Positions 1-7,696 of a DNA stretch of 43,091 nt are shown one piece after another. The position numbers and the translations under genes were made by a program. Numbering within the stretch: the first letter of the stretch is position 1; each line of letters starts with the position of its first letter. The stretch is from Acetobacteraceae bacterium UBA6159 (GTDB lineage: Bacteria; Pseudomonadota; Alphaproteobacteria; Acetobacterales; Acetobacteraceae): positions 1 to 43,091 of the forward strand of contig DIUL01000069.1 in NCBI GenBank assembly GCA_002422345.1, in the 5' to 3' direction. The notes beneath the pieces are model-generated. The model made no database searches. It was not told the DNA's origin and worked only from the letters and a program-made list of their open reading frames with translations.

Positions 1-20
1 ATTGACCGGACAGCAGTGAT

Positions 21-51
21 ATTGATTGATAGATTGATCAAGTCAATCAAT
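21..51. promoter_or_regulatory. Inverted repeat abutting the citrate synthase-like start codon
   Basis: ATTGATTGA at 21-29 is exactly repeated in inverse as TCAATCAAT at 43-51, and the palindrome TTGATCAA lies between them at 34-41. The right arm ends one base before the ATG at 52. The neighbouring gene carries an N-terminal helix-turn-helix, so an autoregulatory operator is a reasonable inference. The window begins only 20 bases upstream, so promoter elements cannot be judged. Confidence 0.5.
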
Positions 52-1221
52 ATGAATGACAACGAACAGCCCACCCCCGCATGGCTCGCCGCCGAACAGG
101 CCCTCACGCTCCTCGGCGTGGCGCGCCAGACCCTGTACGCCTATGTCAGCCGCGGCCTGATCCGCACCCGGCCCGACCCGGAAGACCCCCGGCGCAGCCT
201 CTATGACCCCCAGGCGATCGAGACCCTCCTGCGCCGCCGCCGCCAGGGCCGCGCTCGGCGGGCCGTGGCCGAGGCGACGATCGACTTCGGGGAGCCGGTG
301 CTGACCTCCCGCATCACCCAGATCAGCGATGGGACCCCGTGGTACCGCGGCCAGGACGCCATCCGCGTGGCCCGGACCGCGACGCTGGAGGAGGCCGCCG
401 CCCTGCTGTGGGATATCCCCCGCTTCCCGCCCTTGCCGCGTTCCGACTTCCTGGCCGGATTAACCCCCGGTACGCCGATCGCCCGGGCGGTGCGCCAGAT
501 TGCCGCCCTGGCGGGGACCGAGGACTGGGCGGCCGGCGGCGATGCCATGATGGGGGACGCCGCTTTGTGTCTCCGCGCGGTGGCCGAGGCGGTGACCGAT
601 ACTCCGGCCGAGGGGCCGATCCATCGCCATCTGGCCCAGGCTTGGCACGTCGATGAGGAAGGGACCGACCTGATCCGGCGCGCTTTGGTCCTGTGCGCGG
701 ATCATGAGCTGAACGCCTCGGCCTTCGCGGTGCGGGTCGTGGCCTCGACCGGGGCCACCCTGCCCCATTGCGTGCTGGCGGGGCTGGCGGCGTTGAGCGG
801 GCCGCAGCATGGGGGGATGACCAGCCGGGTGCGGGCCATGCTGGCGGAGTCCCGCATCATGGCCGATCCCCGCGCGACGGTGGCCGAACGGCTGGGCCGG
901 GGGGAGGAATTGCCGGGCTTCGGCCAGCGCCTGTATCCGGATGGCGACCCGCGGGCGGCGGCCCTGCTGGACCTGATCGGGCCGGCGCCACGCTGGCGGG
1001 GGCTGTTCGGCGCGGTGCTGGCCCAGACCGGGCTGCGGCCCAACATCGACGCGGCCCAGGTGGCGCTGGAACAGCATCTGTCCCTGCCCGAGGGTTCGGC
1101 GCTGGCGATCTTCGCGGTCGGGCGGACGGCAGGGTGGCTGGCCCATGCGCTGGAGCAGCGGCGGGAGGGGCAGTTGATCCGGCCCCGCGCGACCTATGTC
1201 GGCCGGCCTCCGACGCCATAG
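52..1221 (+). CDS. Citrate synthase-like protein with N-terminal helix-turn-helix domain
   Basis: A 389-residue protein. Residues about 12-60 resemble a MerR/excisionase-type winged helix (LTLLGVARQTLYAYVSRGLI), and residues about 80-385 match the citrate/2-methylcitrate synthase fold. The first catalytic histidine is visible in HELNAS (His218), QHGG follows at His253, and the aspartate equivalent lies in NID (Asp333). The motif normally read GFGH(P/R) is GFGQRLYPDGDPR here, so the oxaloacetate-binding histidine is replaced by Gln292. Starting at ATG 52 rather than an in-frame GTG at 16 keeps the inverted repeat outside the gene. It may be an active or altered synthase with a regulatory DNA-binding domain. 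The catalytic activity is uncertain because of the substitution. The gene converges on the chromate transporter pair, with a 10-base gap. Confidence 0.85.
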   Translation: MNDNEQPTPAWLAAEQALTLLGVARQTLYAYVSRGLIRTRPDPEDPRRSLYDPQAIETLLRRRRQGRARRAVAEATIDFGEPVLTSRITQISDGTPWYRGQDAIRVARTATLEEAAALLWDIPRFPPLPRSDFLAGLTPGTPIARAVRQIAALAGTEDWAAGGDAMMGDAALCLRAVAEAVTDTPAEGPIHRHLAQAWHVDEEGTDLIRRALVLCADHELNASAFAVRVVASTGATLPHCVLAGLAALSGPQHGGMTSRVRAMLAESRIMADPRATVAERLGRGEELPGFGQRLYPDGDPRAAALLDLIGPAPRWRGLFGAVLAQTGLRPNIDAAQVALEQHLSLPEGSALAIFAVGRTAGWLAHALEQRREGQLIRPRATYVGRPPTP

Positions 1222-1231
1222 ATATATGGAT

Positions 1232-1756
1232 TCAGCCCAACAGCCCCGACACCCCGACGCCCGCCCCGACCGCGAGGACGGCCAGCGGGTGGATCCGGGT
1301 CGCGGTCAGGACCACGGTGGCCACGCCAGTCAGCAGCGCCGTCCGCCAGTCCAGCGTCGTGGTCGCGGCGAGGATGACGGCCCCTGCCCCGATCAGCCCC
1401 GTCGTCACCGGGACCAGCCCGACCTGGATCACCTTCCGCCAGGCCTTGTCCCGGAACCGGTACCAGGCGGCGGCCGCGAAGTAGGTCAAGACCGAGGACG
1501 GCGCGCAGATGGCGCCGAAGGCCACCAGCGCCCCGGCGACCCCGGCGACCCGCCAGCCGATCAGGGCCACGACCAGCATATTCGGACCCGGGGACGCCTG
1601 GGCCAGGGCGAACAGGGCCGCGAACTCCCGCGGGGTGAGCCAAGCATGGACCTCCGTCACCTGGCGCTGCATCTCGGGCAGGATGGTCGGGCCGCCGCCG
1701 AACATCAGCAGGGAGAGCTGGCCGAACAGCAGTGCAAGCTCGACCAGGGGGTTCAC
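1232..1756 (-). CDS. chrA: Chromate transporter, second CHR half-subunit
   Basis: A 174-residue membrane protein of the CHR family. It carries the family signatures FGGGPTILPEM near residue 20 and SPGPNMLVVALIGWR near residue 55, followed by hydrophobic segments. Families with short CHR proteins usually use two half-length subunits encoded in tandem, as here. Its ATG overlaps the TGA of the upstream half-subunit by four bases (ATGA at 1753-1756), pointing to translational coupling and a paired complex. Chromate or another oxyanion as substrate is inferred from the family only; no resistance gene such as chrB lies beside it. Confidence 0.87.
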   Translation of the reverse strand: MNPLVELALLFGQLSLLMFGGGPTILPEMQRQVTEVHAWLTPREFAALFALAQASPGPNMLVVALIGWRVAGVAGALVAFGAICAPSSVLTYFAAAAWYRFRDKAWRKVIQVGLVPVTTGLIGAGAVILAATTTLDWRTALLTGVATVVLTATRIHPLAVLAVGAGVGVSGLLG

Positions 1757-2298
1757 AGCCGTCCCCTCCAGGCGATCAGGACCGAGATGGGGGCCATGAC
1801 CGCGAGCACGGTCAGCAGCGACCAGCGGGGGCCGACGATGGCGCCGAAGGTGGCCAGGGCGACCACGATGGCGACAGGGCGCCCCCAGAGCGGGGCCGCC
1901 ATCTTCAGCGCCATAGACAGCACGAGGCCCGAGGCGGTGGCCGCCAGCCCGATGAACCCATCGCGCACCCAGGGGACCTCGTGGAAGCGATCGTAGACGA
2001 TGGCCAGGACGATGATGATGACGATGGGGGCGGCCATGAGCCCGCAGAAGGCGACGACCGAGCCGAGGGCGCCGTGATAGCGGGCACCGAGGGCCACCGA
2101 TATGTTGATGACATTGGGCCCGGGCAGGAACTGGCAGAGGCCCATGAGGTCGGTGAACTCCGCCCCCGTGAGCCAGCGGCGGCGTTCGACCATCATCCAG
2201 CGGGCCCAGGGCAGCACGCCGCCGAAGCCGCAGATGCCGACGGTGAAGAAGCCCATGAACAGGGCGGACAGGGTCGGGCGGACGGTCGTGTCGTACAT
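1753..2298 (-). CDS. chrA: Chromate transporter, first CHR half-subunit
   Basis: A 181-residue CHR-domain membrane protein starting MYDTTVRPTL at 2298. Motifs GICGFGGVLPWARWM and CQFLPGPNVINISVALG are characteristic of the N-terminal half of ChrA. Longer in-frame reading to 2514 is rejected because the extra residues are polar and would overlap the rpsT 5' end. The Shine-Dalgarno sequence is weak. It is the first gene of a two-gene minus-strand unit and is divergent from rpsT; the 184 bases between them must hold both promoters. Confidence 0.86.
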   Translation of the reverse strand: MYDTTVRPTLSALFMGFFTVGICGFGGVLPWARWMMVERRRWLTGAEFTDLMGLCQFLPGPNVINISVALGARYHGALGSVVAFCGLMAAPIVIIIVLAIVYDRFHEVPWVRDGFIGLAATASGLVLSMALKMAAPLWGRPVAIVVALATFGAIVGPRWSLLTVLAVMAPISVLIAWRGRL

Positions 2299-2388
2299 CG
2301 GGAGTGGATATCCGCCATCCGGGGCGCTATGCCAATCCCGGGCGGGCCGGAAATGGGAGTGCGGGCCGGGTTTCCGGGGACAGCATTC

Positions 2389-2417
2389 TTGACTTCGACC
2401 GCCCCCCTGCGTAGAAG
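2389..2417 (+). promoter_or_regulatory. Candidate sigma-70 promoter for rpsT
   Basis: TTGACT at 2389-2394 is followed after 17 bases by TAGAAG at 2412-2417, matching a housekeeping -35/-10 pair at 4-5 of 6 positions each. It sits about 65 bases upstream of the rpsT start. It was found by eye only and no transcription start is known. Confidence 0.4.
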
Positions 2418-2482
2418 CCCACGCTTCCCCGTCGGTGGTGATTCCCGCCCCGGCGCCTTTGTAGACAGACCCGAAAGAGACC

Positions 2483-2752
2483 ATGGCGAACACCGCATCC
2501 GCGCGAAAGCGCATCCGTCAGACGCTGAAGCGCACCGCCCGCAACCAGGCTCGCAAGTCCCGGATGCGGACCTTCGTGAAGAAGGTCGAGACGGCGATCG
2601 CCGGCGGCGACCGGACCGCGGCGGCCGAGGCTCTGCGCGCGGCGCAGCCCGAGATGCAGCGCGCGGCCGGCAAGGGCATCACGCACCTGAACACGGTGTC
2701 GCGGAAGCTTTCGCGGCTGTCCGCGCGGATCAAGGCCCTCGCGAGCGCCTGA
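2483..2752 (+). CDS. rpsT: 30S ribosomal protein S20
   Basis: An 89-residue, strongly basic protein beginning MANTASARKRIRQ, with the S20 pattern of long basic helices (SRMRTFVKKVE, HLNTVSRKLSRL). Length and start agree with bacterial S20, which binds 16S rRNA early in 30S assembly. It lies immediately before dnaA on the same strand, separated by 467 non-coding bases and a GC-rich hairpin. The upstream gene is divergent. Confidence 0.97.
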   Translation: MANTASARKRIRQTLKRTARNQARKSRMRTFVKKVETAIAGGDRTAAAEALRAAQPEMQRAAGKGITHLNTVSRKLSRLSARIKALASA

Positions 2753-2763
2753 ATCGCCGAAAA

Positions 2764-2794
2764 GCGCCGGCCGGGTGGTTGACCGGGCCGGCGC
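2764..2794 (+). terminator. GC-rich hairpin downstream of rpsT
   Basis: GCGCCGGCC at 2764-2772 pairs perfectly with GGCCGGCGC at 2786-2794, with further pairing of GGT/ACC inside the loop. It begins 11 bases after the rpsT stop codon. No clean T-run follows, although the next stretch (ATAATTTTC) is AT-rich, so termination is probable rather than certain. Confidence 0.55.
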
Positions 2795-3219
2795 AGCATT
2801 GCATAATTTTCATCTGCCGCGCGTTCCCAGTCCAGTTACTGGATTTTCTGCTATGTCCTGGCCTCTCTCTGTCTTTTCGAAGACGAGGTAGCTTTAGCGC
2901 CGGGTCCCGCAATATTCGGCAAAGCAACGATATTGCGTATATTTACCTCCCCCTACTCACTGCTGAATCTCTATTGCCAGCGCACCCGATTGGGCATAGG
3001 AATACTCCTACGGCACCAATGAATGTGGGCCCTTCATTTAACCGCTGAACGGTGCGCCGACCAAACCCGACCCAAGGCCGATGCGTCGCTGGCCCGCCAT
3101 GCTCAGGGCGCCGTGACGCGTGGGAAGACTGTGTGTCGTGGAACAGAAGAAACGAGGACGGCCGGCCTTGCCGGCACAGGGGGCTAATATGACCGCGACC
3201 GCAGGGTGGGGGAGGTAAC
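2795..3219. other. Non-coding region upstream of dnaA with an inverted repeat
   Basis: This 425-base stretch is visibly richer in A+T than its surroundings and has no credible gene. CGCAATAT at 2908-2915 is repeated in inverse as ATATTGCG at 2930-2937 across a 14-base spacer, a possible operator or structured leader. No TTATCCACA-type DnaA box was found, so it is not called as oriC although it lies beside dnaA. GGGGGAGG directly precedes the dnaA GTG. Confidence 0.5.
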
Positions 3220-4605
3220 GTGGAAAAGCCGCAACTCGCCGCCCAATGGGCCCGGATCCGGGGTCGGCTCCAGGCCGAGGTCGGAGATGTGGAATACCGT
3301 ACCTGGCTGCGGCAGATGACCCTGTCCGGCCTCGACGGGGATGAGGTAACCATCACCCTGCCCACCCGCTTCCTGCGCGACTGGGTCCGCGGACGCTATG
3401 GCGACCGGATCAACGCCCTGTGGCTGGCCGAGAACACCGAGGTCCGGCGGGTGGAATTCCGCGTCGGCTCAGGCACCGAGATCACGATGCAGGCCACCGG
3501 ACCGGCCGAGACGCCGGTGGCGGCCGAACCGGTGTGCGAGGACCGGGCGGAGGCCAGGGCCGAGGCGACCGCCGGTCTCGACCCACGCTATACCTTTGAC
3601 GGGTTCGTGGTCGGCAAGCCGAACGAATTCGCCCATGCCTGCGCCCGCCGGGTGGCGGAAACGCCGTCCAGCGCCGGCTTCAACCCGCTGTTCCTGTATG
3701 GCGGCGTGGGCCTGGGCAAGACCCATCTGATGCACGCGATCGCCTGGGAACTGACCGATGGGGCCGTCCTGGCGGGCCGCAAGCCCGTCTCGGTGGTCTA
3801 CATGTCCGCCGAGAAGTTCATGTACCGCTTCATCACCGCGATCCGCAGCCACTCGACGATGGAGTTCAAGGAGCAGCTCCGCGGGTCCGACGTGCTGATG
3901 GTCGACGACCTGCAGTTCCTGATCGGGAAGGACAACACGCAGGAGGAATTCTTCCACACATTCAACTACCTGGTGGAAGCCGGCAAGCAGATCGTCGTCT
4001 CGGCCGACAAGTCGCCCTCCGACCTCAACGGGCTCGAGGACAGGCTGCGCACGCGGCTCGGCTGCGGCATGGTGGCCGACCTGCACGCCACGACCTTTGA
4101 ACTGCGCGTCTCGATCCTGGAGGCCAAGGCCTCCCGCGCCTCCATCCCGATTTCCCCCCGCGTGCTGGAATTCCTGGCCACGCGCATCACGACGAATGTC
4201 CGGGAACTGGAAGGCGCGCTGAACCGCCTGATCGCGCACGCCAACCTGTTCAACCGCCCGATCACGCTGGAATCGACGCAGGAGGTCCTGCACGACATCC
4301 TGAAGTCCCACGAGCGTCGCGTGACAATCGAGGAAATCCAGCGCAAGGTCGCCGAACACTACGCGATCCGCCTGACCGACATGTCCTCGGCCCGGCGTTC
4401 GCGCGCCATTGCCCGCCCGAGGCAGGTGGCGATGTACCTGGCCAAGCAGTTGACCAGCCGAAGCCTGCCGGAAATCGGCCGGAAATTCGGCAACCGGGAC
4501 CATACGACCGTCCTGCATGCCGTCTCCCGGATCGGGGAACTCATGGAACGCGACGGCGCCTTCGCGGAGGACGTCGGCCTGCTCCGGCGGCTGCTTGAAA
4601 CCTAA
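3220..4605 (+). CDS. dnaA: Chromosomal replication initiator DnaA
   Basis: A 461-residue initiator with the full DnaA architecture. Domain I covers about residues 1-90 and includes the conserved EYRTWL. A short variable linker follows to about 120. The AAA+ module has Walker A GGVGLGKT at 161-168 and Walker B LMVDDLQF at 226-233. The C-terminal DNA-binding domain ends with the box-recognition motif RDHTTVLHAVSRI. The GTG start at 3220 is chosen for the strong GGAGG immediately upstream and a normal N-terminus. DnaA-ATP binds 9-mer boxes and opens the origin. Its stop overlaps that of the convergent acyl carrier protein gene. Confidence 0.98.
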   Translation: MEKPQLAAQWARIRGRLQAEVGDVEYRTWLRQMTLSGLDGDEVTITLPTRFLRDWVRGRYGDRINALWLAENTEVRRVEFRVGSGTEITMQATGPAETPVAAEPVCEDRAEARAEATAGLDPRYTFDGFVVGKPNEFAHACARRVAETPSSAGFNPLFLYGGVGLGKTHLMHAIAWELTDGAVLAGRKPVSVVYMSAEKFMYRFITAIRSHSTMEFKEQLRGSDVLMVDDLQFLIGKDNTQEEFFHTFNYLVEAGKQIVVSADKSPSDLNGLEDRLRTRLGCGMVADLHATTFELRVSILEAKASRASIPISPRVLEFLATRITTNVRELEGALNRLIAHANLFNRPITLESTQEVLHDILKSHERRVTIEEIQRKVAEHYAIRLTDMSSARRSRAIARPRQVAMYLAKQLTSRSLPEIGRKFGNRDHTTVLHAVSRIGELMERDGAFAEDVGLLRRLLET

Positions 4606-4847
4606 CCCGCCTTCGCCGCGATGGCATGGGCGAGATCGCCGACACAGGCCAGCCGATCGAGTTCCCGCGTGCTGAAGCGGATGCCCCAACGCGCCTCGGC
4701 GGCCAGGACGATCTCCAGTTGCTTGAACGAATCCCATCCCTCGACATCGGCCGCCGTGGTGGCCGGCGTCAGCGCAATGGTATCGCGCAGGAAGATGTCA
4801 TGGAAAATTTCGGTGAGCCCGACATAGATTTCTGATTTTACTTCCAT
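4602..4847 (-). CDS. Acyl carrier protein paired with FkbH-like enzyme
   Basis: An 81-residue protein with the phosphopantetheine attachment motif GWDSF, the modified serine being Ser40. The central helices and length fit a discrete carrier protein, not the fatty-acid AcpP (which has the motif DSL and a more acidic sequence). It starts five bases after the FkbH-like gene, so the two are co-transcribed. In known pathways an FkbH enzyme loads a glyceryl group from 1,3-bisphosphoglycerate onto such a carrier. That role is inferred here from the pairing. The stop codon overlaps the dnaA stop. Confidence 0.85.
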   Translation of the reverse strand: MEVKSEIYVGLTEIFHDIFLRDTIALTPATTAADVEGWDSFKQLEIVLAAEARWGIRFSTRELDRLACVGDLAHAIAAKAG

Positions 4848-4852
4848 TCTTC

Positions 4853-6724
4853 TTATCCAGCGACGGTTTCGATAAATGTTGGTGCCGGCTCATGCGCCGC
4901 GACATCGTATACGGCGCGATATCCGCCGTCCTGTTCCACGCCATTCACGCTGAACCCCAGGGTTTTGTAATGCTCCCGGACCATTCCGTTCCTGGCGGTC
5001 GGCACATAGACACCAACCAGGCGGCGGGCCCCCAGGGCGCGGGCTTGGGCCACGGCCAGATCCAGCGTCACAGGCTCCACCTGGCGACCGAGGACGCGGC
5101 AGCTCATGAGCCAGGTGTCGATCGTGACATCCCCGTCCCCGGCCAGCCGGCCAATCAGGATGGCGATCACGCCGTTGTCACCGAACCGGTCGAGCAGGCG
5201 CAATTGCAGCCCGAAAGCAAGCGGGTCACCCATCACGGCCCGCACCTCCGGCTCGGTATAACGGCGAGCGGTCAGGTTGAACTGGTTGGACTTGTTGATG
5301 AGCTGGACGATCCGCGGCACGCCGATCGGATCGAAGCGGCGCCAGACCAGCCGCATCTCCAGCCCGCGCAGATAGGCATCAAGGTCCGTGGCCGTATCCT
5401 TCCAGGCCTCCCGCGCCTGGTTCGCCTGGTACAGGCCGGTGCGCTCCCGATCCTCCCGGGTCAGGGACAGCGTGTCGAAATACCCCGCTTCGGCGATGAT
5501 CGAGGCATAGAGCGCGGGGTCATCCCCCAGTTCCGGCACCGCCACCATGGGCAGTTCGCGGCGGACCAGGTCACGCTCGAACGGGTTGTCGTCCGCGAAG
5601 ACCAGGGCGTCGAGGCCGATATTCAGCGCCCGCGCGATGGCGCGCAGGTTGGCGGGCTTGTCGGTCCAGTTGGCGACGAAGCAGGCGATGTCGTCGCGCC
5701 GCAGCACCATGTCGTGGTGGCGCTCGAAGGGCTCCAGAGCGTTGGCCAGATCGTTCTTGGAACAGACAGCCAGGATCACGCCCCGACGACTGAGTTCCTT
5801 CGCATAGGCCTGGAAGGCGGCATGCGCCTCTCCCAGCGGGCTGCCCTGCCCGATCGCGATGCCCTCGATCCCGTCGTCGCCGATCACCCCGCCCCAGAGC
5901 GTGTTGTCGAGGTCGAGCACCAGGCATTTGAACGATTTCCCCTGGAGGGCGGCGAGCCAGCGGGCCACCAGGTCGCCGAACAGCGGGGCGGCCGGCAACG
6001 CGATCTCCTGCTTCGCACGGTGCCACAGGCCGGGGTCGTGCCAGCGGGCCACCCCGTCCCGGGCCGCCCGGGTATCGACGGCCAGGATGTCCACGCCCTC
6101 GGCATCCGCCATCGTACGCAGGACGGCATTCAGGCGGGTCACGAACCCGGCGCGAGAGCCCGGCAGCCGGTGTTCGTTGCATCCCAGCAGCGGCGGGTGG
6201 ATCGGCAGGATGGCCTGCTGCAGGATCGGACACCGGAACGCCGCCCGCGCCTCGCGCCAGCCGGATCGGATCCGCTCGGACACGGCCGTCAGTTCCGCCT
6301 CGGCCGCCGCATCGTCCATGTCTGCCCGCAGCCCGGCGGTCACATGATGGGCATCGAGGCTGAACAGGATCGCACCCGGCGCGAAGCCATGCAGGGCCGA
6401 GGCCGGATCGGCGAGTTCCTGGCGCCAGCCGCCGAACATCGGTTCGAACACCTCGATCGCGAGACCGCGCCGCAGCCCCCCGATCCGGATGGCCGGCAGC
6501 AGATGGGTCGTGGTGCAGGACCCCAGCACTGCCAGGCGGAGCGGATGCGCCGGCGGTTCGACCGGCCGTCCGCGCAAGGCCGTGTCCAGGGCATTGGTGC
6601 GCACGAAATCGAGCCGCGTCCGGGCCAGGGCCTCCGCGGCATGCCAGGCCGCGGCCGGGTCTTCGGGCAGGGCGCGCAGGGCTTCGCGCCAGTCAGGCAG
6701 AGACGGCAACCAATGCAATTCCAT
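4853..6724 (-). CDS. FkbH-like HAD-IIIC phosphatase with GNAT-like C-terminal domain
   Basis: A 623-residue protein. Residues about 62-260 look like an SGNH-type N-terminal domain beginning LAVLGSCTTTHLL. The HAD-IIIC core carries the nucleophile motif DLDNT (271-275), CSKND (321-325) and FADDNPFER (376-384). NKSNQFN at 477-483 and SCRVLGR at 541-547 are signatures of FkbH proteins and their acyltransferase-like end. Known FkbH enzymes dephosphorylate 1,3-bisphosphoglycerate and transfer the glyceryl unit to an acyl carrier protein, the first step to methoxymalonyl- or tetronate-type building blocks. The carrier gene follows directly. No polyketide synthase, KAS III or methyltransferase is adjacent, so the product is unknown. 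Confidence 0.88.
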   Translation of the reverse strand: MELHWLPSLPDWREALRALPEDPAAAWHAAEALARTRLDFVRTNALDTALRGRPVEPPAHPLRLAVLGSCTTTHLLPAIRIGGLRRGLAIEVFEPMFGGWRQELADPASALHGFAPGAILFSLDAHHVTAGLRADMDDAAAEAELTAVSERIRSGWREARAAFRCPILQQAILPIHPPLLGCNEHRLPGSRAGFVTRLNAVLRTMADAEGVDILAVDTRAARDGVARWHDPGLWHRAKQEIALPAAPLFGDLVARWLAALQGKSFKCLVLDLDNTLWGGVIGDDGIEGIAIGQGSPLGEAHAAFQAYAKELSRRGVILAVCSKNDLANALEPFERHHDMVLRRDDIACFVANWTDKPANLRAIARALNIGLDALVFADDNPFERDLVRRELPMVAVPELGDDPALYASIIAEAGYFDTLSLTREDRERTGLYQANQAREAWKDTATDLDAYLRGLEMRLVWRRFDPIGVPRIVQLINKSNQFNLTARRYTEPEVRAVMGDPLAFGLQLRLLDRFGDNGVIAILIGRLAGDGDVTIDTWLMSCRVLGRQVEPVTLDLAVAQARALGARRLVGVYVPTARNGMVREHYKTLGFSVNGVEQDGGYRAVYDVAAHEPAPTFIETVAG

Positions 6725-6850
6725 GGCCCGGAATATTCTATCTATGGTTGCATTGATGTGGAACGACCCGGCACCGGTTCAAGGGGCGGTCCTGGCGGGG
6801 ATCGCGCGATTGCATCGCTCAACCGCTAGACCTAGGGGTCGAGGTCTCCG

Positions 6851-6874
6851 TTATCCACAGTATTTTGTGGACCC
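6851..6874. promoter_or_regulatory. DnaA box pair upstream of minC
   Basis: TTATCCACA at 6851-6859 is the exact DnaA consensus box. TGTGGA at 6866-6871 is an inverted partial second box across six bases. The site lies 50-73 bases before the minC start and is the only perfect consensus box noticed in the window. A related motif lies at 14410-14428. Binding is inferred from the consensus only. Confidence 0.55.
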
Positions 6875-6923
6875 GATTCGCTTTCCCGTTGACCCGCGCG
6901 ACGGCACGGGGTACCTCCGACGG

Positions 6924-7658
6924 GTGACAACCACCGAGACACGCCCCTTCATTCGCCTACGTGGACGCTCGATCATGGCGCTCGTACTGGCGCCCGAGCT
7001 GCCCTTGGCGGACTGGCTTCTGGCCCTGGACGCCCAGATCACGCGCTCCCCCAGCTTCTTCGAGGGACGGCCGGTTGTGGTCGACCTAGGCGCCCTGCCC
7101 CAGGAAAGCCAGGGTGTGGCCGAGTTCCTGCTGATGCTGGAGGCCAAGGGCATCCAGATCATCGGGACCGAGGGCGCGCACCCCGCCTGGGAAGGCGTGG
7201 AGCGTTGGGGCCGTCCGCTGGCCGGCGGCGGCAAGCCGGGCAAGCCCATCGAAATCCCGGATGAGCCGGCCCCCGCCAAGGCGGCCGCCCCTGCCCCGGA
7301 ACCGGTCGCTCCGGACGCGGCACCGGAAGTAGCCACGCTGGTCATCGATTCCCCCGTCCGCTCCGGCCAGTCCATCGTGTTCGAGCGGGGGGATGTCACC
7401 ATCCTCGGTTCCGTCGCCTCGGGCGCCGAAGTGATGGCAGGCGGCTCCGTCCATATCTATGGTGCGTTGCGCGGGCGCGCGATCGCGGGCCTCGCGGGGA
7501 ATGGGAAGGCCCGGATTTTCTGCCGCAAGATGCACGCGGAGCTGGTGGCCATCGACGGCGTCTACCAGACCGCGGACGACATGCCCGCCAGCGCGATCGG
7601 CAAGCCCGCGCAGGCTTGGCTCGATGGCGACAATATGCGGATCACCACGCTCGACTGA
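6924..7658 (+). CDS. minC: Septum site-determining protein MinC
   Basis: A 244-residue protein starting at GTG 6924. The N-terminal sequence PFIRLRGRS-MALVLAPELP fits alphaproteobacterial MinC. A Pro/Ala-rich linker (about residues 110-140) separates the N-domain from the C-terminal right-handed beta-helix, seen in SGQSIVFERGDVTILGSVA and the glycine-rich GGSVHIYGALRGRA. MinC inhibits FtsZ polymerisation at the poles when recruited by MinD. The start has a poor ribosome binding site. It is first in the minCDE operon and has a DnaA box just upstream. Confidence 0.95.
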   Translation: MTTTETRPFIRLRGRSIMALVLAPELPLADWLLALDAQITRSPSFFEGRPVVVDLGALPQESQGVAEFLLMLEAKGIQIIGTEGAHPAWEGVERWGRPLAGGGKPGKPIEIPDEPAPAKAAAPAPEPVAPDAAPEVATLVIDSPVRSGQSIVFERGDVTILGSVASGAEVMAGGSVHIYGALRGRAIAGLAGNGKARIFCRKMHAELVAIDGVYQTADDMPASAIGKPAQAWLDGDNMRITTLD

Positions 7659-7696
7659 CAGTTCACTACGACTGACGGGTCAACAGGGAGACGAAG

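Noticed and set aside
2795..3219. Replication origin next to dnaA
   Set aside because: The gap is AT-richer but has no consensus DnaA box or 13-mer array that I could find; the only perfect box noticed lies before minC. One or two boxes are too few to call an origin there either.
2943..3365. A 140-codon minus-strand frame covering the dnaA leader
   Set aside because: It runs into the dnaA 5' end, has no recognisable domain and lacks a ribosome binding site.
4602..6724. Polyketide or nonribosomal peptide cluster
   Set aside because: Only the FkbH-like enzyme and carrier protein are present; flanks are dnaA and minCDE, with no synthase, thioesterase or tailoring genes.
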